DNA from: Ectobacillus funiculus
GTDB lineage: Bacteria; Bacillota; Bacilli; Bacillales; Bacillaceae_G
DNA length: 64,000 nucleotides
Assembly: GCF_004138295.1 (NCBI RefSeq)
Contig: NZ_SCFM01000019.1
Coordinates: forward strand, 1 to 64,000
Reading direction: 5' to 3'
Shown here: positions 49,992 to 58,953 of the stretch, piece after piece
Numbering within the stretch: position 1 is the stretch's first letter
Layout of the letters: the number at the start of each line of letters is the position of its first letter
The notes under the pieces: model-generated
Told to the model about the DNA's origin: nothing
What the model saw: the letters and a program-made list of their open reading frames with translations, nothing else
The model's database searches: none
Program-made: the position numbers and the translations under genes

Positions 49992-50674
49992 ACATATTGG
50001 TTTGTGATGATGACAAGGCAATTGTAGATGCCATAGGAATCTACTTAGAAAATGAAGGCTATACGATATTCAAAGCCTCTAACGGGATAGAGGCCATAGA
50101 AGTAATCGGAGAAAATGAAATACATCTTATTATCATGGATATTATGATGCCTAAGATGGATGGAATAAGCGCGACCACGAAAATTAGAAGGGATTATAAA
50201 ATCCCTTTAATCATGCTCTCTGCCAGATCTGAGGATACGGATAAAATATTGGGATTAAATTTAGGAGCAGATGATTATATTACTAAGCCATTTAATCCTT
50301 TAGAGCTCATTGCGAGGGTTAAATCACAGCTGAGAAGATATACAATGTTTGGAAGCCTTGAAGCCAAGAGTCATGAATATAGAACTGGGGGACTCATCAT
50401 AAATGATGAAAGTAAAACGATAACCGTTGATGGGGACGAGGTTCATCTCACACCAGTGCAATATAAGATCTTAAAGCTTCTGACTGCAAACGCCGGAAAA
50501 GTATTTTCTATAGAGGAGATCTATGAAAAGGTATGGAATGAAACATCCTTTAGCCCGGAGAATACAGTAGCAGTTCATATAAGAAAAATTAGGGAAAAAA
50601 TCGAAATAAATCCGAAGGAGCCAAAATATTTGAAGGTGGTGTGGGGAGTTGGATATAAAGTCGAAAAGTTATAG
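49988..50674 (+). CDS. OmpR/PhoB-type response regulator (VanR-like)
   Basis: A 228-residue regulator with DDD (7-9), phospho-acceptor Asp51 in LIIMDIMMPKMDG, Lys in YITKPFNP and a winged helix with LTPVQYKILKLLTANAGKVFSIEEIY and NTVAVHIRKIREKIE. It precedes and overlaps its kinase by 26 nt. Frequent AGA/AGG and ATA codons contrast with the core genes and suggest foreign origin. No target gene is next to it. Confidence 0.92.
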   Translation: MNILVCDDDKAIVDAIGIYLENEGYTIFKASNGIEAIEVIGENEIHLIIMDIMMPKMDGISATTKIRRDYKIPLIMLSARSEDTDKILGLNLGADDYITKPFNPLELIARVKSQLRRYTMFGSLEAKSHEYRTGGLIINDESKTITVDGDEVHLTPVQYKILKLLTANAGKVFSIEEIYEKVWNETSFSPENTVAVHIRKIREKIEINPKEPKYLKVVWGVGYKVEKL

Positions 50675-52733
50675 CCACTTCATTATAACGAAAGTGGTTG
50701 TTTTTATTCTTGTGGTTCTATGTTTTACAGGTGCCATTAAAAAACTTGTAGAGATAGAAGTATTAAACGGTGGTGATTTTGGTATTGTTTTTGAGGACAA
50801 CTACTTCCTGAGTGGGGCATATGTACGGGAAAGTGAAAATATCATCAGGGATCTCACAAGACTAATAGGGGAATATAAGAATGAGGAACATATTTTAAGC
50901 GGCGGGACTGTTAGTGAGGATGAATTAAGAAATGAGGAAGAAAATCTATACTCAGATTATATGTCCAATTCGAGAAGCTATAATCCTGAATTAGGTGAAG
51001 GGGCAAACTATGAAAAGTTTAAGGAAGAATATGCAGACAAGATATCCCAGGCGAGGGATACGCTAATAAAGAATGATCTAAGAGAATATCATTCTTTATT
51101 GCAGAATTTAGAAGAATATAAAGAGCCATTGTATTATATCAGTGATGGAGTAAATGTGTATGCAAATAGCCCAAAGATAGAAAAGGATCAGTTAAAAACC
51201 TATCCTGCTTATATGATATTTGAGGAATACAAAAGTGAGATTTTCCCAAAAGAGGTTAAGGATAATAAAAATTTGTATCGGATCACAGAAAGCATCAACG
51301 GATTGGACCCGAAAAACAAGGTTGCTTATGTTGCTTTTACCGAAGAATTTATAAATCACAAAATAAAAGAATGGAATGAAAATAAGGAAAAGGTCACAAC
51401 AAGCTTCTATACATTAGCAGGGTTTTTAATAGGGCTTATCTTATCTTTTCTGTATTTAGTACTTATTGCAGGAAGAAAATCATTTAAGGATCAAGGGGTA
51501 TACCTAAATGCAATTGATAGGTTATATAACGATGTTAATGTAGTGCTGTGCATAGGCCTTATAGCGCTTTGGATTGCATTAGTAGAGGGTGTGTTTGATC
51601 AGATTGATAAACTGATTATTCCAATTACCATTCCTATTGCTGCGGCTGGACTCATGCTGGTTCTATCACTTGTGAAGCATTTTAAGAATAAAACATTTAT
51701 AAAACATACATTAATTTATCGTATGCTTTATAAGCTGTTTAAATTTGTTGGAGATGTATATAATAGCGGAAGCGTTGGCGTGAAGACGGTATTACTCGTA
51801 ATCGGATATCCTATATTAGTCGCTTTAACGTTTTTTATGTTTCCAGTCACCCTTGGCGTAGCTGCTTGGTTTGCCCTAAAAAAAATCAGGACATTTAATA
51901 CGATCAAGGAAGGTGTAGAGAGAGTAAAGGATGGAGATATTCATCATAGTATAAATGTTAATGGAACAGGTGAATTTGCAGGCCTTGCTGCGGATATAAA
52001 TAGCATCACTGATGGCTTGAAAAAGGCCGTTAATAACGAACTAAAAAGCGAGCGGATGAAAACGGAGCTGATTACCAATGTATCACATGATATAAGAACA
52101 CCTTTGACCTCTATTATCACCTATGTTGACTTATTAAAAAAGGAAAAGGATCCTTCAAAGGTAGAAGAATATATTGAGGTACTGGATCAAAAATCTAAAA
52201 GGCTAAAAGTCCTAACAGATGACTTATTTGAGGCAGCAAAGGCCTCCAGCGGGAATATACCAATACATCTTGAGCAGATCGATATCATATCTTTAATTAC
52301 TCAGGGGCTAGGGGAAGTTAATGACAAAATTGAAGCCTTAGATTTAGATTTTAAGCTAAATTACCCTAAGGATAAGGTATATATTATGGCCGATGGAAAA
52401 TTATTGTGGAGATCTATAGAAAACCTGTTATCTAATATATTTAAATATACTCTAAAACAATCAAGGGTCTATATAGATATTGAAGATTTGGGGAATGAAG
52501 TACTTCTCACCTTCAAAAATATTTCAGCCTATGAGCTGAATATCTCAGCAGACGAATTAATGGAGCGTTTTAAAAGAGGCGATGAATCGAGGCTAAGTCA
52601 AGGCAGCGGATTAGGGTTATCTATTGCGAAAAGCCTGATTGATATACAAAGAGGAAAATTTTCTATACAAATAGATGGAGACTTATTTAAAGCCATGATT
52701 TCTTTACCCAAGTATAAAAATCTTAATGAGTAA
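50649..52733 (+). CDS. Large multi-transmembrane sensor histidine kinase
   Basis: A 694-residue kinase. One helix at about 10-28, then an extracytoplasmic domain of about 220 residues with many charged residues, then four or more helices (about 255-275, 300-320, 326-345, 378-410). A HAMP-like segment is followed by HisKA with TNVSHDIRTPLTSIITYVDLL and a HATPase with NLLSNIFKYTLKQS and GSGLGLSIAKSLID. The start is TTG at 50649 inside the regulator gene. Similar kinases occur in VanS-like pairs of clostridia and bacilli. The ligand is unknown. Confidence 0.9.
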   Translation: MDIKSKSYSHFIITKVVVFILVVLCFTGAIKKLVEIEVLNGGDFGIVFEDNYFLSGAYVRESENIIRDLTRLIGEYKNEEHILSGGTVSEDELRNEEENLYSDYMSNSRSYNPELGEGANYEKFKEEYADKISQARDTLIKNDLREYHSLLQNLEEYKEPLYYISDGVNVYANSPKIEKDQLKTYPAYMIFEEYKSEIFPKEVKDNKNLYRITESINGLDPKNKVAYVAFTEEFINHKIKEWNENKEKVTTSFYTLAGFLIGLILSFLYLVLIAGRKSFKDQGVYLNAIDRLYNDVNVVLCIGLIALWIALVEGVFDQIDKLIIPITIPIAAAGLMLVLSLVKHFKNKTFIKHTLIYRMLYKLFKFVGDVYNSGSVGVKTVLLVIGYPILVALTFFMFPVTLGVAAWFALKKIRTFNTIKEGVERVKDGDIHHSINVNGTGEFAGLAADINSITDGLKKAVNNELKSERMKTELITNVSHDIRTPLTSIITYVDLLKKEKDPSKVEEYIEVLDQKSKRLKVLTDDLFEAAKASSGNIPIHLEQIDIISLITQGLGEVNDKIEALDLDFKLNYPKDKVYIMADGKLLWRSIENLLSNIFKYTLKQSRVYIDIEDLGNEVLLTFKNISAYELNISADELMERFKRGDESRLSQGSGLGLSIAKSLIDIQRGKFSIQIDGDLFKAMISLPKYKNLNE

Positions 52734-52821
52734 TTGGTACTGATATTAAAAAAGGCTTGACTGTCTTTAATGTTGTGATATGGTTAATGTCAGAATGAAA
52801 AATAAATAGCAAGCATCTCTA

Positions 52822-52912
52822 TCCACTAGGGGAGCCTATTGAAGGGCTGAGATCAAAGTGACCTTTGAGACCCTAGAACCTGATCTGGGTAACACCAGCG
52901 TAGGAAAGTGGG
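52822..52912 (+). ncRNA. TPP riboswitch (thi-box)
   Basis: It contains the conserved core AGGGGAGCC, GGCTGAGATCAAAG, GACCCTAGAACCTGATCTGG and GTAACACCAGCGTAGGAAAG, diagnostic of thiamine-pyrophosphate riboswitches. It controls the downstream tenA gene, which lies 410 bp away. Confidence 0.95.
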
Positions 52913-52956
52913 AGTGACGGACCATTATATTTTCATTTTGGTTATTAAAATGAATT

Positions 52957-52999
52957 CCAAACCACTTTCTTTACGCATGTAAAAAAGTGGTTTTTTTAT
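52957..52999 (+). terminator. Riboswitch expression-platform terminator
   Basis: AAACCACTTTCTTTACG pairs with GTAAAAAAGTGGTTT (central mismatch), followed by TTTTATTTT. It is the expected off-switch hairpin when TPP is bound. Repeat copy 15 starts right after. Confidence 0.85.
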
Positions 53000-53002
53000 T
53001 TT

Positions 53003-53136
53003 ACACTGTAAGAAAGTATAAATTTCTAGCTGGAAGATAAGTCGACGTAGTCAGAAATTTTAGGAATACAGTATAAGTAGGGCTATGCCTCTGTCTTCGC
53101 CCAAGGACAGGGCTCGCCAATCGGCGAGTTTTCTTT
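53003..53136 (+). repeat. Dispersed ~134-bp repeat, copy 15 (tandem)
   Basis: Near-consensus unit: ACACTGTAAGAAAGTATAAA at the start, TACAGTATAAG pairing partner, CTCGCC-aatc-GGCGAG-TTTTCTTT at the end. It touches copy 16 head-to-tail. Confidence 0.95.
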
Positions 53137-53270
53137 ACACTGTAAGAAAGTATAAATTTCCAGCTAGAAGGTCATTCGGCGTAGTCGGAAATTTTAGGAA
53201 TACAGTGTAAGTGCAACTACGCCTCTGTCTTCGCCCAAAGGCAGGGCTCGCCAATCGGCGAGTTTTCTTT
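53137..53270 (+). repeat. Dispersed ~134-bp repeat, copy 16 (tandem)
   Basis: Second near-consensus unit at exactly 134 bp from copy 15. Both lie between the TPP riboswitch terminator and tenA. Confidence 0.95.
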
Positions 53271-53322
53271 AAAGGGTTTTATGTTGCATTTTCATCTATT
53301 TAACACCTTAGGAGGGATTAAC

Positions 53323-54030
53323 ATGTCATTTTCTCAGTTGTTGCGCAAAGAAGCAAATTCTATTTGGGAAGCGAGTTTTCATCATCCGTTTGTGACAAAG
53401 TTAGGAGAAGGAAGTTTAGATTTAAGGTGCTTCCGTTATTATGTTCTGCAAGATTCCTATTATTTAAGCCATTTTGCTAAAGTGCAGGCATTAGGGGCAG
53501 CGAAAGCAGTTGATCTACAAACGACGGGACGCATGGCACATCATGCACAAAATACATATCAGGCGGAGCTTTCTTTACATCGGAATTTTTCTGAAAAGTT
53601 AGGGATTACGGAAAAAGACAAAGATACCTTTGTTCCTGCACCGACTGCTTATGCGTATACATCTCACTTGTATCGTGCCGCATATGAGGGTCACTTAGGG
53701 GATATTATCGCAGCAATCTTGCCGTGCTATTGGCTTTATTACGAAATCGGCGAGCATTTGAAGGAATCGAAGCCGGAAGAGCCTATTTATCAGGAATGGA
53801 TTGCCGCTTACGGTTCTGACTGGTTCCGTACTTTAGTAGAAGAACAAATCGCCAGACTAGATGCCATTGCTGAAACTGTGACAGAATCGGACAGAGAACG
53901 AATGAAACAACATTTTATTATTAGCAGTCAATATGAATACTCATTTTGGGAGATGGCTTATACATTGGAAGATTGGCCAGTGAATGAAAAGGAGAAACAA
54001 CGTGGTTTCAATGAGGGCTTATCCATATAA
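53323..54030 (+). CDS. tenA: Aminopyrimidine aminohydrolase / thiaminase II TenA
   Basis: TenA hydrolyses aminopyrimidine thiamine breakdown products for salvage. The 235-residue protein (start at 53323 with AGGAGGG upstream) has the catalytic Cys135 in LPCYWLYYEIGEH, Asp44 in LQDSYYLSHF and conserved Tyr/Glu residues of the all-helical active site. The numbering matches what is known for B. subtilis TenA. A TPP riboswitch upstream agrees with the role. It stands alone without thiazole genes, so it is a salvage monocistron. Confidence 0.95.
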   Translation: MSFSQLLRKEANSIWEASFHHPFVTKLGEGSLDLRCFRYYVLQDSYYLSHFAKVQALGAAKAVDLQTTGRMAHHAQNTYQAELSLHRNFSEKLGITEKDKDTFVPAPTAYAYTSHLYRAAYEGHLGDIIAAILPCYWLYYEIGEHLKESKPEEPIYQEWIAAYGSDWFRTLVEEQIARLDAIAETVTESDRERMKQHFIISSQYEYSFWEMAYTLEDWPVNEKEKQRGFNEGLSI

Positions 54031-54436
54031 CAAAGGACAGCTTCCCTTGCGACGTGCATATCGATTTCCATGCTTTGAATTATTTTCTCCGTTCCAATGC
54101 GAGTGTTTTCTAATTTAAGGAAAAACAAAAAGAAGTAATGTCTTTATTCAGCTGGGTAAAGGATATTACTTCTTTTTACATTTACTGCAAATAAATCATT
54201 TTGACCTATAGCATCTTATAGTTTCCTTGTACATGATTATAAATATTTCCGATTGATGTTGTTGAAAAATTTTAGAGGGAAAGAATGAGGGCTTGTGTTA
54301 ATATAGATTGATGGTAGGATAGGTGGTTTGTCCGCTTTAGTGTGTTTATTTATATATTTTAATGGATCGTGTACAGTTTGATTGAACAATGTCTTACAGG
54401 ATAAAATTAACTATAACAGATAGGAGCATTGAATAC
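54031..54436. other. Intergenic region between tenA and phnA with a terminator
   Basis: A strong terminator at about 54126-54178 (AAAAGAAGTAAT paired with ATTACTTCTTTTT) ends tenA transcription. The remainder shows no gene; it should contain the phnA promoter, which I cannot pinpoint. Confidence 0.7.
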
Positions 54437-54778
54437 ATGTCCAATTTACCAAATTGCCCAAAATGTAATTCAGAATATACTTATGAAGACGGAAGCCTTT
54501 TTGTTTGCCCAGAATGTGCTCATGAATGGAGTTTAGAATTAGAGGCTGAAGCTAATGAGGATACAAAAGTCATCAAAGATGCGAATGGAAATATCTTAAA
54601 TGATGGTGATTCTGTAACAGTAATCAAAGATCTGAAAGTAAAAGGAACTTCATTAGTCGTAAAAATAGGTACAAAAGTAAAGAATATACGTTTGATTGAT
54701 GGAGATCATGATATTGATTGTAAAATTGATGGTTTTGGCGCAATGAAATTAAAATCTGAATTCGTGAAGAAGATATAG
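54437..54778 (+). CDS. PhnA/YjdM family zinc-ribbon protein
   Basis: A 113-residue protein with an N-terminal zinc ribbon ([25 protein letters not shown]) and the PhnA C-domain ([44 protein letters not shown]). Despite the old name alkylphosphonate utilisation protein, its function is not settled. The start at 54437 is preceded by TAGGAG. It is flanked by its own promoter gap and the GntR gene, so it is probably a single-gene unit. Confidence 0.9.
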   Translation: MSNLPNCPKCNSEYTYEDGSLFVCPECAHEWSLELEAEANEDTKVIKDANGNILNDGDSVTVIKDLKVKGTSLVVKIGTKVKNIRLIDGDHDIDCKIDGFGAMKLKSEFVKKI

Positions 54779-54890
54779 ATATAATTATAGTGCAGCAGAA
54801 CTGCAGAAGTTTCTCGTATTTATTAATTTAAGAACTGTTTTGCTCAGGACAATATGATTAAATTAAATTTTTGGGAAGTGTGTTTATAGT

Positions 54891-55670
54891 ATGAATACGC
54901 CAGATGAATCTACAAGAGCTCATGTTAATTTGGAAGAACCGGATCAATCCTCCCTTTCTCTAGACATTCATTCAATTTTATCTAGTTTAGATGAAATGGG
55001 GGAATCACGTTTGCCACAACGTGCTTATCTAGCGACACGCCATGCCATACGACAACTTCAGCTCCCCCCAGGAAAAACAGTATTGGAGAGGGAAATGGCT
55101 GAAATCTTGGGTATGAGCAGAACCCCTGTTCGTGAGGCCCTCGTACGTTTAGAGATGGAGGGATGGGTACGTCTTATACCGCGTCGTGGGTTTGTTGTGG
55201 CACCCATTGTTGCGGATGATCTCCAACAAATTTATGAGGTAGTGGAAGCGCTTGATGGTATTGCTGGCAGCCTAGCTACCAAGCGTGCCACCTCTGAAGA
55301 ATTAGATCAACTCGATCGTTTAATTGAGGAACAAGAAAAAGCACTAGAATTAGGAGATCTACTGGCATGGACTACTCTTGATGAGCAATTTCATCAATTC
55401 ATTGTCGACTTGGCCCAAAACCCACGACTAAGAGGGATTATGGATAGTCAATCTGATCAACTATATCGTGCCAGATTATATACAATTAAGCTTCGACCTA
55501 GACCAACACAATCTATCATGGATCACAAGGCCATTGTTACTGTTATGCGAACAGGTGAACCGGAAGCTGCACGTATCATGTTACAATCCCATCGTTATAG
55601 AGCGCGCAAAGAAATTTTAGAGGTTATCCGATCTCTAGAAGTGGACCATAATAGAGAATCTCTTTCTTAG
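54891..55670 (+). CDS. GntR-family transcriptional regulator (FadR/FCD subfamily)
   Basis: A 259-residue regulator with an N-terminal winged helix (LPPGKTVLEREMAEILGMSRTPVREALVRLEMEGWVRLIPRRGFVV) and a C-terminal FCD ligand domain (EVVEALDGIAGSLATKRAT, DEQFHQFIVDLAQNPRL, HKAIVTVMRTGEPEAARIM). The His residues of the FCD metal site appear present. The N-terminal 40 residues are a low-similarity extension. Given the downstream transporter and TtdAB genes, it is probably the regulator of the tartrate-type cluster, acting on the TGTATACA sites at 58222-58862. Confidence 0.9.
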   Translation: MNTPDESTRAHVNLEEPDQSSLSLDIHSILSSLDEMGESRLPQRAYLATRHAIRQLQLPPGKTVLEREMAEILGMSRTPVREALVRLEMEGWVRLIPRRGFVVAPIVADDLQQIYEVVEALDGIAGSLATKRATSEELDQLDRLIEEQEKALELGDLLAWTTLDEQFHQFIVDLAQNPRLRGIMDSQSDQLYRARLYTIKLRPRPTQSIMDHKAIVTVMRTGEPEAARIMLQSHRYRARKEILEVIRSLEVDHNRESLS

Positions 55671-55696
55671 GTAAGATAATACATGTTTTATAAAAG

Positions 55697-55740
55697 AAAA
55701 GGGCTGTAGAGATTTCTTAGAAATCTCTACAGCCCTTTTT
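55697..55740 (+). terminator. gntR intrinsic terminator
   Basis: AAGGGCTGTAGAGATTTC-ttag-AAATCTCTACAGCCCTT is a long near-perfect stem followed by TTT. Confidence 0.93.
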
Positions 55741-55894
55741 GTGCTATGCTATTTTGTTGAAAATATTACTAACCAGATAGGAACAATAAGTAAGCTCTGT
55801 CCCCCGACCAGCACTCCAGCTCAAAGACAAGATAAATGCCAAAAAGATTTAAAACAGGATATTATTTAATATCAGAAATTCTATTTAAATAAAT

Positions 55895-56284
55895 TTAATT
55901 TCTTGCTCGTTCTATCAATTGTAGTAATTCACCATTAGGTCCATAAAATAAAATCATAAGACCGCCTTCAAGTGTTGAGTTTGGTTGATTCGATAAAAAT
56001 TTAATTCCCTTTTTTTCATAATAGCTAATGGCTTGATTAATATCCTCTACTGCAAAAGCAAGGTGGTTAACGATCCCCCTTTTGTTATACTCACCTATAG
56101 GATCAATATCTCGAATGAACTCAATTTCCATGCTAGGCTGATCCTCCAGATATAAAAATGCCATCTCTCTTGTGTTAGAGGATCCTCGAAGGCGAACTTT
56201 AAATCCAAACATGTCTGAGTAGTATTGAATAGCATGATCCATATTGGCAACAATGATAGCGGTATGTTCCATTTTTTTAATCAT
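55895..56284 (-). CDS. VOC (glyoxalase/bleomycin-resistance) superfamily protein
   Basis: A 129-residue single-module vicinal-oxygen-chelate protein. Candidate metal ligands are His in KMEHTAIIVAN, Glu in MEIEFIRD, His in VNHLAFAVED and Glu in GELLQLIE, all in the expected beta-alpha-beta-beta-beta positions. The substrate is unknown; a lactoylglutathione-lyase-like or epimerase/dioxygenase role in carboxylate breakdown is possible. AGGAAG precedes the ATG. It lies downstream of the ACS-type transporter on the same strand. Confidence 0.85.
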   Translation of the reverse strand: MIKKMEHTAIIVANMDHAIQYYSDMFGFKVRLRGSSNTREMAFLYLEDQPSMEIEFIRDIDPIGEYNKRGIVNHLAFAVEDINQAISYYEKKGIKFLSNQPNSTLEGGLMILFYGPNGELLQLIERARN

Positions 56285-56425
56285 TTAGCTTCCTACTTTC
56301 ATCATAAATAACAAATTTACATAAGAGTTTTCGCGCCAATACTGAGTTTCCCTTATTGCTGGAAAATATGAAAGAAAGACTAACCAATACAATAGGCCAG
56401 CCTTTCTTATCCTCTGGAATTTTCA

Positions 56426-57772
56426 TTATGCCTGCACTTTTAATAGAGGTTGTTCTTCCTCTTTTAATTCGGGGGGTAATTCGATCCGCTCTATTTTGTT
56501 CACAACGAAGATGTAACATAATGCTCCGACCAACAGGACTCCACCAATAAAAAATAATGCTGCATTAAAGGAATGCGTTGCACTCAAAATATATCCAACA
56601 ATGATAGGAACCACGATACCGGCTATGTTACCTGACGTATTAAAGATTCCACCACTCAAACCAATGATTTCTTTTGGAGACATATCGCCAACTAGAGTCC
56701 AAGTTGCACCAGCCATCCCTTTAGCGAAAAAGGCGACTGACATGATAAGCATAATGAGTGCTGCTGATGATGTATAATTGGCTAGGACGATAATACTTGA
56801 AAGCAAGAATCCGATGATAATCGGAGTTTTACGTGCTGTGGTGAGGGATTTCCCACGCTTTAACAGAAAATCGGATAGGTATCCGCCAACAAGCCCTCCA
56901 ATAAAGGCCCCGGCATAAGGGAGCGACGCCATAAAGCCAACCTTAAGCATGGACATATGTTTTTCTTGTACAAGGTACGTAGGGAACCAGGTAAGGAAGA
57001 ACCAAAGCATCGTATTCAGGCAAAATTGCGCAATATAGATTCCAATCATTTGTCGGTTGGTCAACAGCAGTTTGGCATGAGCCCATCTGATTTTAATTGG
57101 TTTATCCCCTGTATTCGCCAAGCCGCCGCCTGCATTAATATAGTCAATTTCAGCTTGGTTCGCTCTCGGATGCTTGTTTGGTTCTTGAACGAACTTAAAC
57201 CAAAAGAGCCCCACCACAATTCCAGCAACCCCTGCCACATAGAAAACCATCTGCCATCCATGAGTCTGCAAAAGCCAAGCCATTACCGGAGTGAACAGTG
57301 CGACTCCAAAATATTGAGCAGAATTATAGATGGATACTGCCTTACCACGCTCATGCTGAGGAAACCACATAGCGGTCAATCTACTGTTACCCGGAAACGA
57401 CGGTGCTTCTGCGATCCCTACAATGAATCTTAATACGAATAACATCACTAAACCGTCAACCCATCCTTGAAAGAATGTAAACAATGACCAGATGATTAAG
57501 CCTATACCATAAACTATGCGCGCACCAAATCGGTCCAGCATCCATCCCCCTGGGATTTGCATAAAGGCATAGGCCCAGTTGAATGCAGAAAAGGCGATTC
57601 CAATTGACACTGCATCCAAATGAAGGTCTTTGGTCATTACAGGGGCAACAACACTAAGTGCTGAACGGTCAATATAGTTGATCGCGGTAGTGATAAACAA
57701 AATGCTTAAAATCAAATAACGTACATTGGTTTTTTTAGTAACCGTTTTTGAATCTTGCGTAAGAGCATTCAT
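56426..57772 (-). CDS. MFS transporter, anion:cation symporter (ACS) family
   Basis: A 448-residue, 12-helix transporter resembling the glucarate/galactonate/tartrate ACS group. Helix 1 carries INYIDRSALSVVAPVM (family hallmark NYxDR) and loop 2 has GGWMLDRFGAR. A central loop near residues 200-225 precedes the second half with GGYLSDFLLKRG. GGGGGGAAG precedes the ATG. Divergent from ttdAB across a 1.2-kb region with GntR-type palindromes, so uptake of L-tartrate or a related hydroxy-acid is inferred. Confidence 0.9.
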   Translation of the reverse strand: MNALTQDSKTVTKKTNVRYLILSILFITTAINYIDRSALSVVAPVMTKDLHLDAVSIGIAFSAFNWAYAFMQIPGGWMLDRFGARIVYGIGLIIWSLFTFFQGWVDGLVMLFVLRFIVGIAEAPSFPGNSRLTAMWFPQHERGKAVSIYNSAQYFGVALFTPVMAWLLQTHGWQMVFYVAGVAGIVVGLFWFKFVQEPNKHPRANQAEIDYINAGGGLANTGDKPIKIRWAHAKLLLTNRQMIGIYIAQFCLNTMLWFFLTWFPTYLVQEKHMSMLKVGFMASLPYAGAFIGGLVGGYLSDFLLKRGKSLTTARKTPIIIGFLLSSIIVLANYTSSAALIMLIMSVAFFAKGMAGATWTLVGDMSPKEIIGLSGGIFNTSGNIAGIVVPIIVGYILSATHSFNAALFFIGGVLLVGALCYIFVVNKIERIELPPELKEEEQPLLKVQA

Positions 57773-58449
57773 AAACTTCCCCCCTAAAATTTCTCCCTAA
57801 AAGATACCAACTCAAACGTATTATCGATTATTATTCTTGGTTACACTGGTTATTTTCCCTCTTTTGCAAGTGCGGGCACTATCAAAAGCATAACAAATAA
57901 TCTGTTCACAAATCTAAATTCAGTAAAGGTCACGGATTAGATGAAAACTTCTTATCCTGATCTAGATTCGGAAACTTCCCACCATCAAACCTTAAATATT
58001 CTACTTTAATCCTTTTGTATATTAAAATTCAATTAACAAATCTATAATTAGATATTTTATCCAGATGATCTGTTAGGCAGCCTCCCCTTATACCACCTCT
58101 TTTCTATTACCATCTCACGGGATAGTTGCTATACGAAAGATACGTTTACTAGACATTTTTGTTAACCTCCCTGTATTGAATATGTGTTTGTTTTTATGAA
58201 AACCCTTACAACGATTATCACTTAATGTATACATTAATGTCAATGCTTTTATTTTGAATTTATCTAGTTGTATATAAAATCAGACACCGAATATAGGATT
58301 AAATCAATAAATAAAAGGGATTATCTGATAATGATCATTTTGAAAAATAAATTAGATTCCACTTCAACGCATACGTTAATGCGTGTGATTGGGTCGGCAT
58401 TATGTGAATGCCCAAAAGGGGTTGAATAGATCTCTCAAATCAACATTTA
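57773..58449. other. Long divergent regulatory region, left part
   Basis: No gene larger than a few codons. It contains the palindrome TTAATGTATACATTAA (58222-58237) and a related, weaker element around 58366-58383 (AACGCATACGTTAATGCG). It is unusually long for the gap between a transporter and an enzyme gene and may include deleted genes. Confidence 0.6.
58222..58237. promoter_or_regulatory. GntR-type operator palindrome
   Basis: TTAATGTATACATTAA, a perfect 16-bp palindrome. The TGTATACA core recurs at 58666 and, as CGTATACA, at 58851. Confidence 0.65.
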
Positions 58450-58629
58450 TTAATGAACTACATCTCTGAGAGGTATGACATCAATAATTGGATATTGAGG
58501 TCTTGCCCATTCATTCCAGACAAAATCAATCTTTTCAAAATAGGTGAATCTCCACTTGCGGATCCAATAGTACAAACGATTTGAGTTTTTCTTATCTTCA
58601 TCACCTATTTCTATCCTTTGTTGATTCAT
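58450..58629 (-). CDS. Small hypothetical ORF or gene remnant
   Basis: A 59-codon frame starting MNQQRIEIGDEDKKNSN and ending WARPQYPIIDVIPLRDVVH. The composition (Trp, Tyr, Phe rich) looks protein-like rather than random. I do not recognise the family and see no good ribosome-binding site, so it may be the C-terminal part of a lost gene. Confidence 0.35.
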   Translation of the reverse strand: MNQQRIEIGDEDKKNSNRLYYWIRKWRFTYFEKIDFVWNEWARPQYPIIDVIPLRDVVH

Positions 58630-58665
58630 GCTCTTTTAGAATTCATTACTTTAATTTTGTGATAG

Positions 58666-58675
58666 TGTATACATT
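58666..58675. promoter_or_regulatory. GntR-type operator half palindrome
   Basis: TGTATACATT, sharing the palindromic core with 58222-58237. Confidence 0.5.
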
Positions 58676-58850
58676 AAATTAAAAAAGTTATTAAAGATTA
58701 TGTTCGTTTTAAATTTAAAGAATATAGGATGCATCTGATAAAAACGCCTTAAATAAAAGGTTTTATACAATGTATAGCCAAATTACTTATTTCTCAATCA
58801 GTTTTTTAGAATGGCAATCATATTAAATTTTAACATAGGCTATTGACGTT

Positions 58851-58862
58851 AACGTATACATT
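58851..58862. promoter_or_regulatory. GntR-type operator near the ttdA promoter
   Basis: AACGTATACATT, a variant of the same core, about 90 bp before ttdA and next to a TTGACG element (58843-58848). It is well placed for repression. Confidence 0.55.
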
Positions 58863-58953
58863 GAGTAATAATGGACGTACAAGCCATTCACATCATTACT
58901 TAACTAACCGATTAAGGAACTAAACTAAAAAATAAATAATAAGGAGAGTTATT

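Noticed and set aside
56957-57433. 158-codon open frame on the plus strand
   Set aside because: It is antisense to the conserved ACS-family transporter gene, which has a good start, helices and family motifs; the frame is a shadow.
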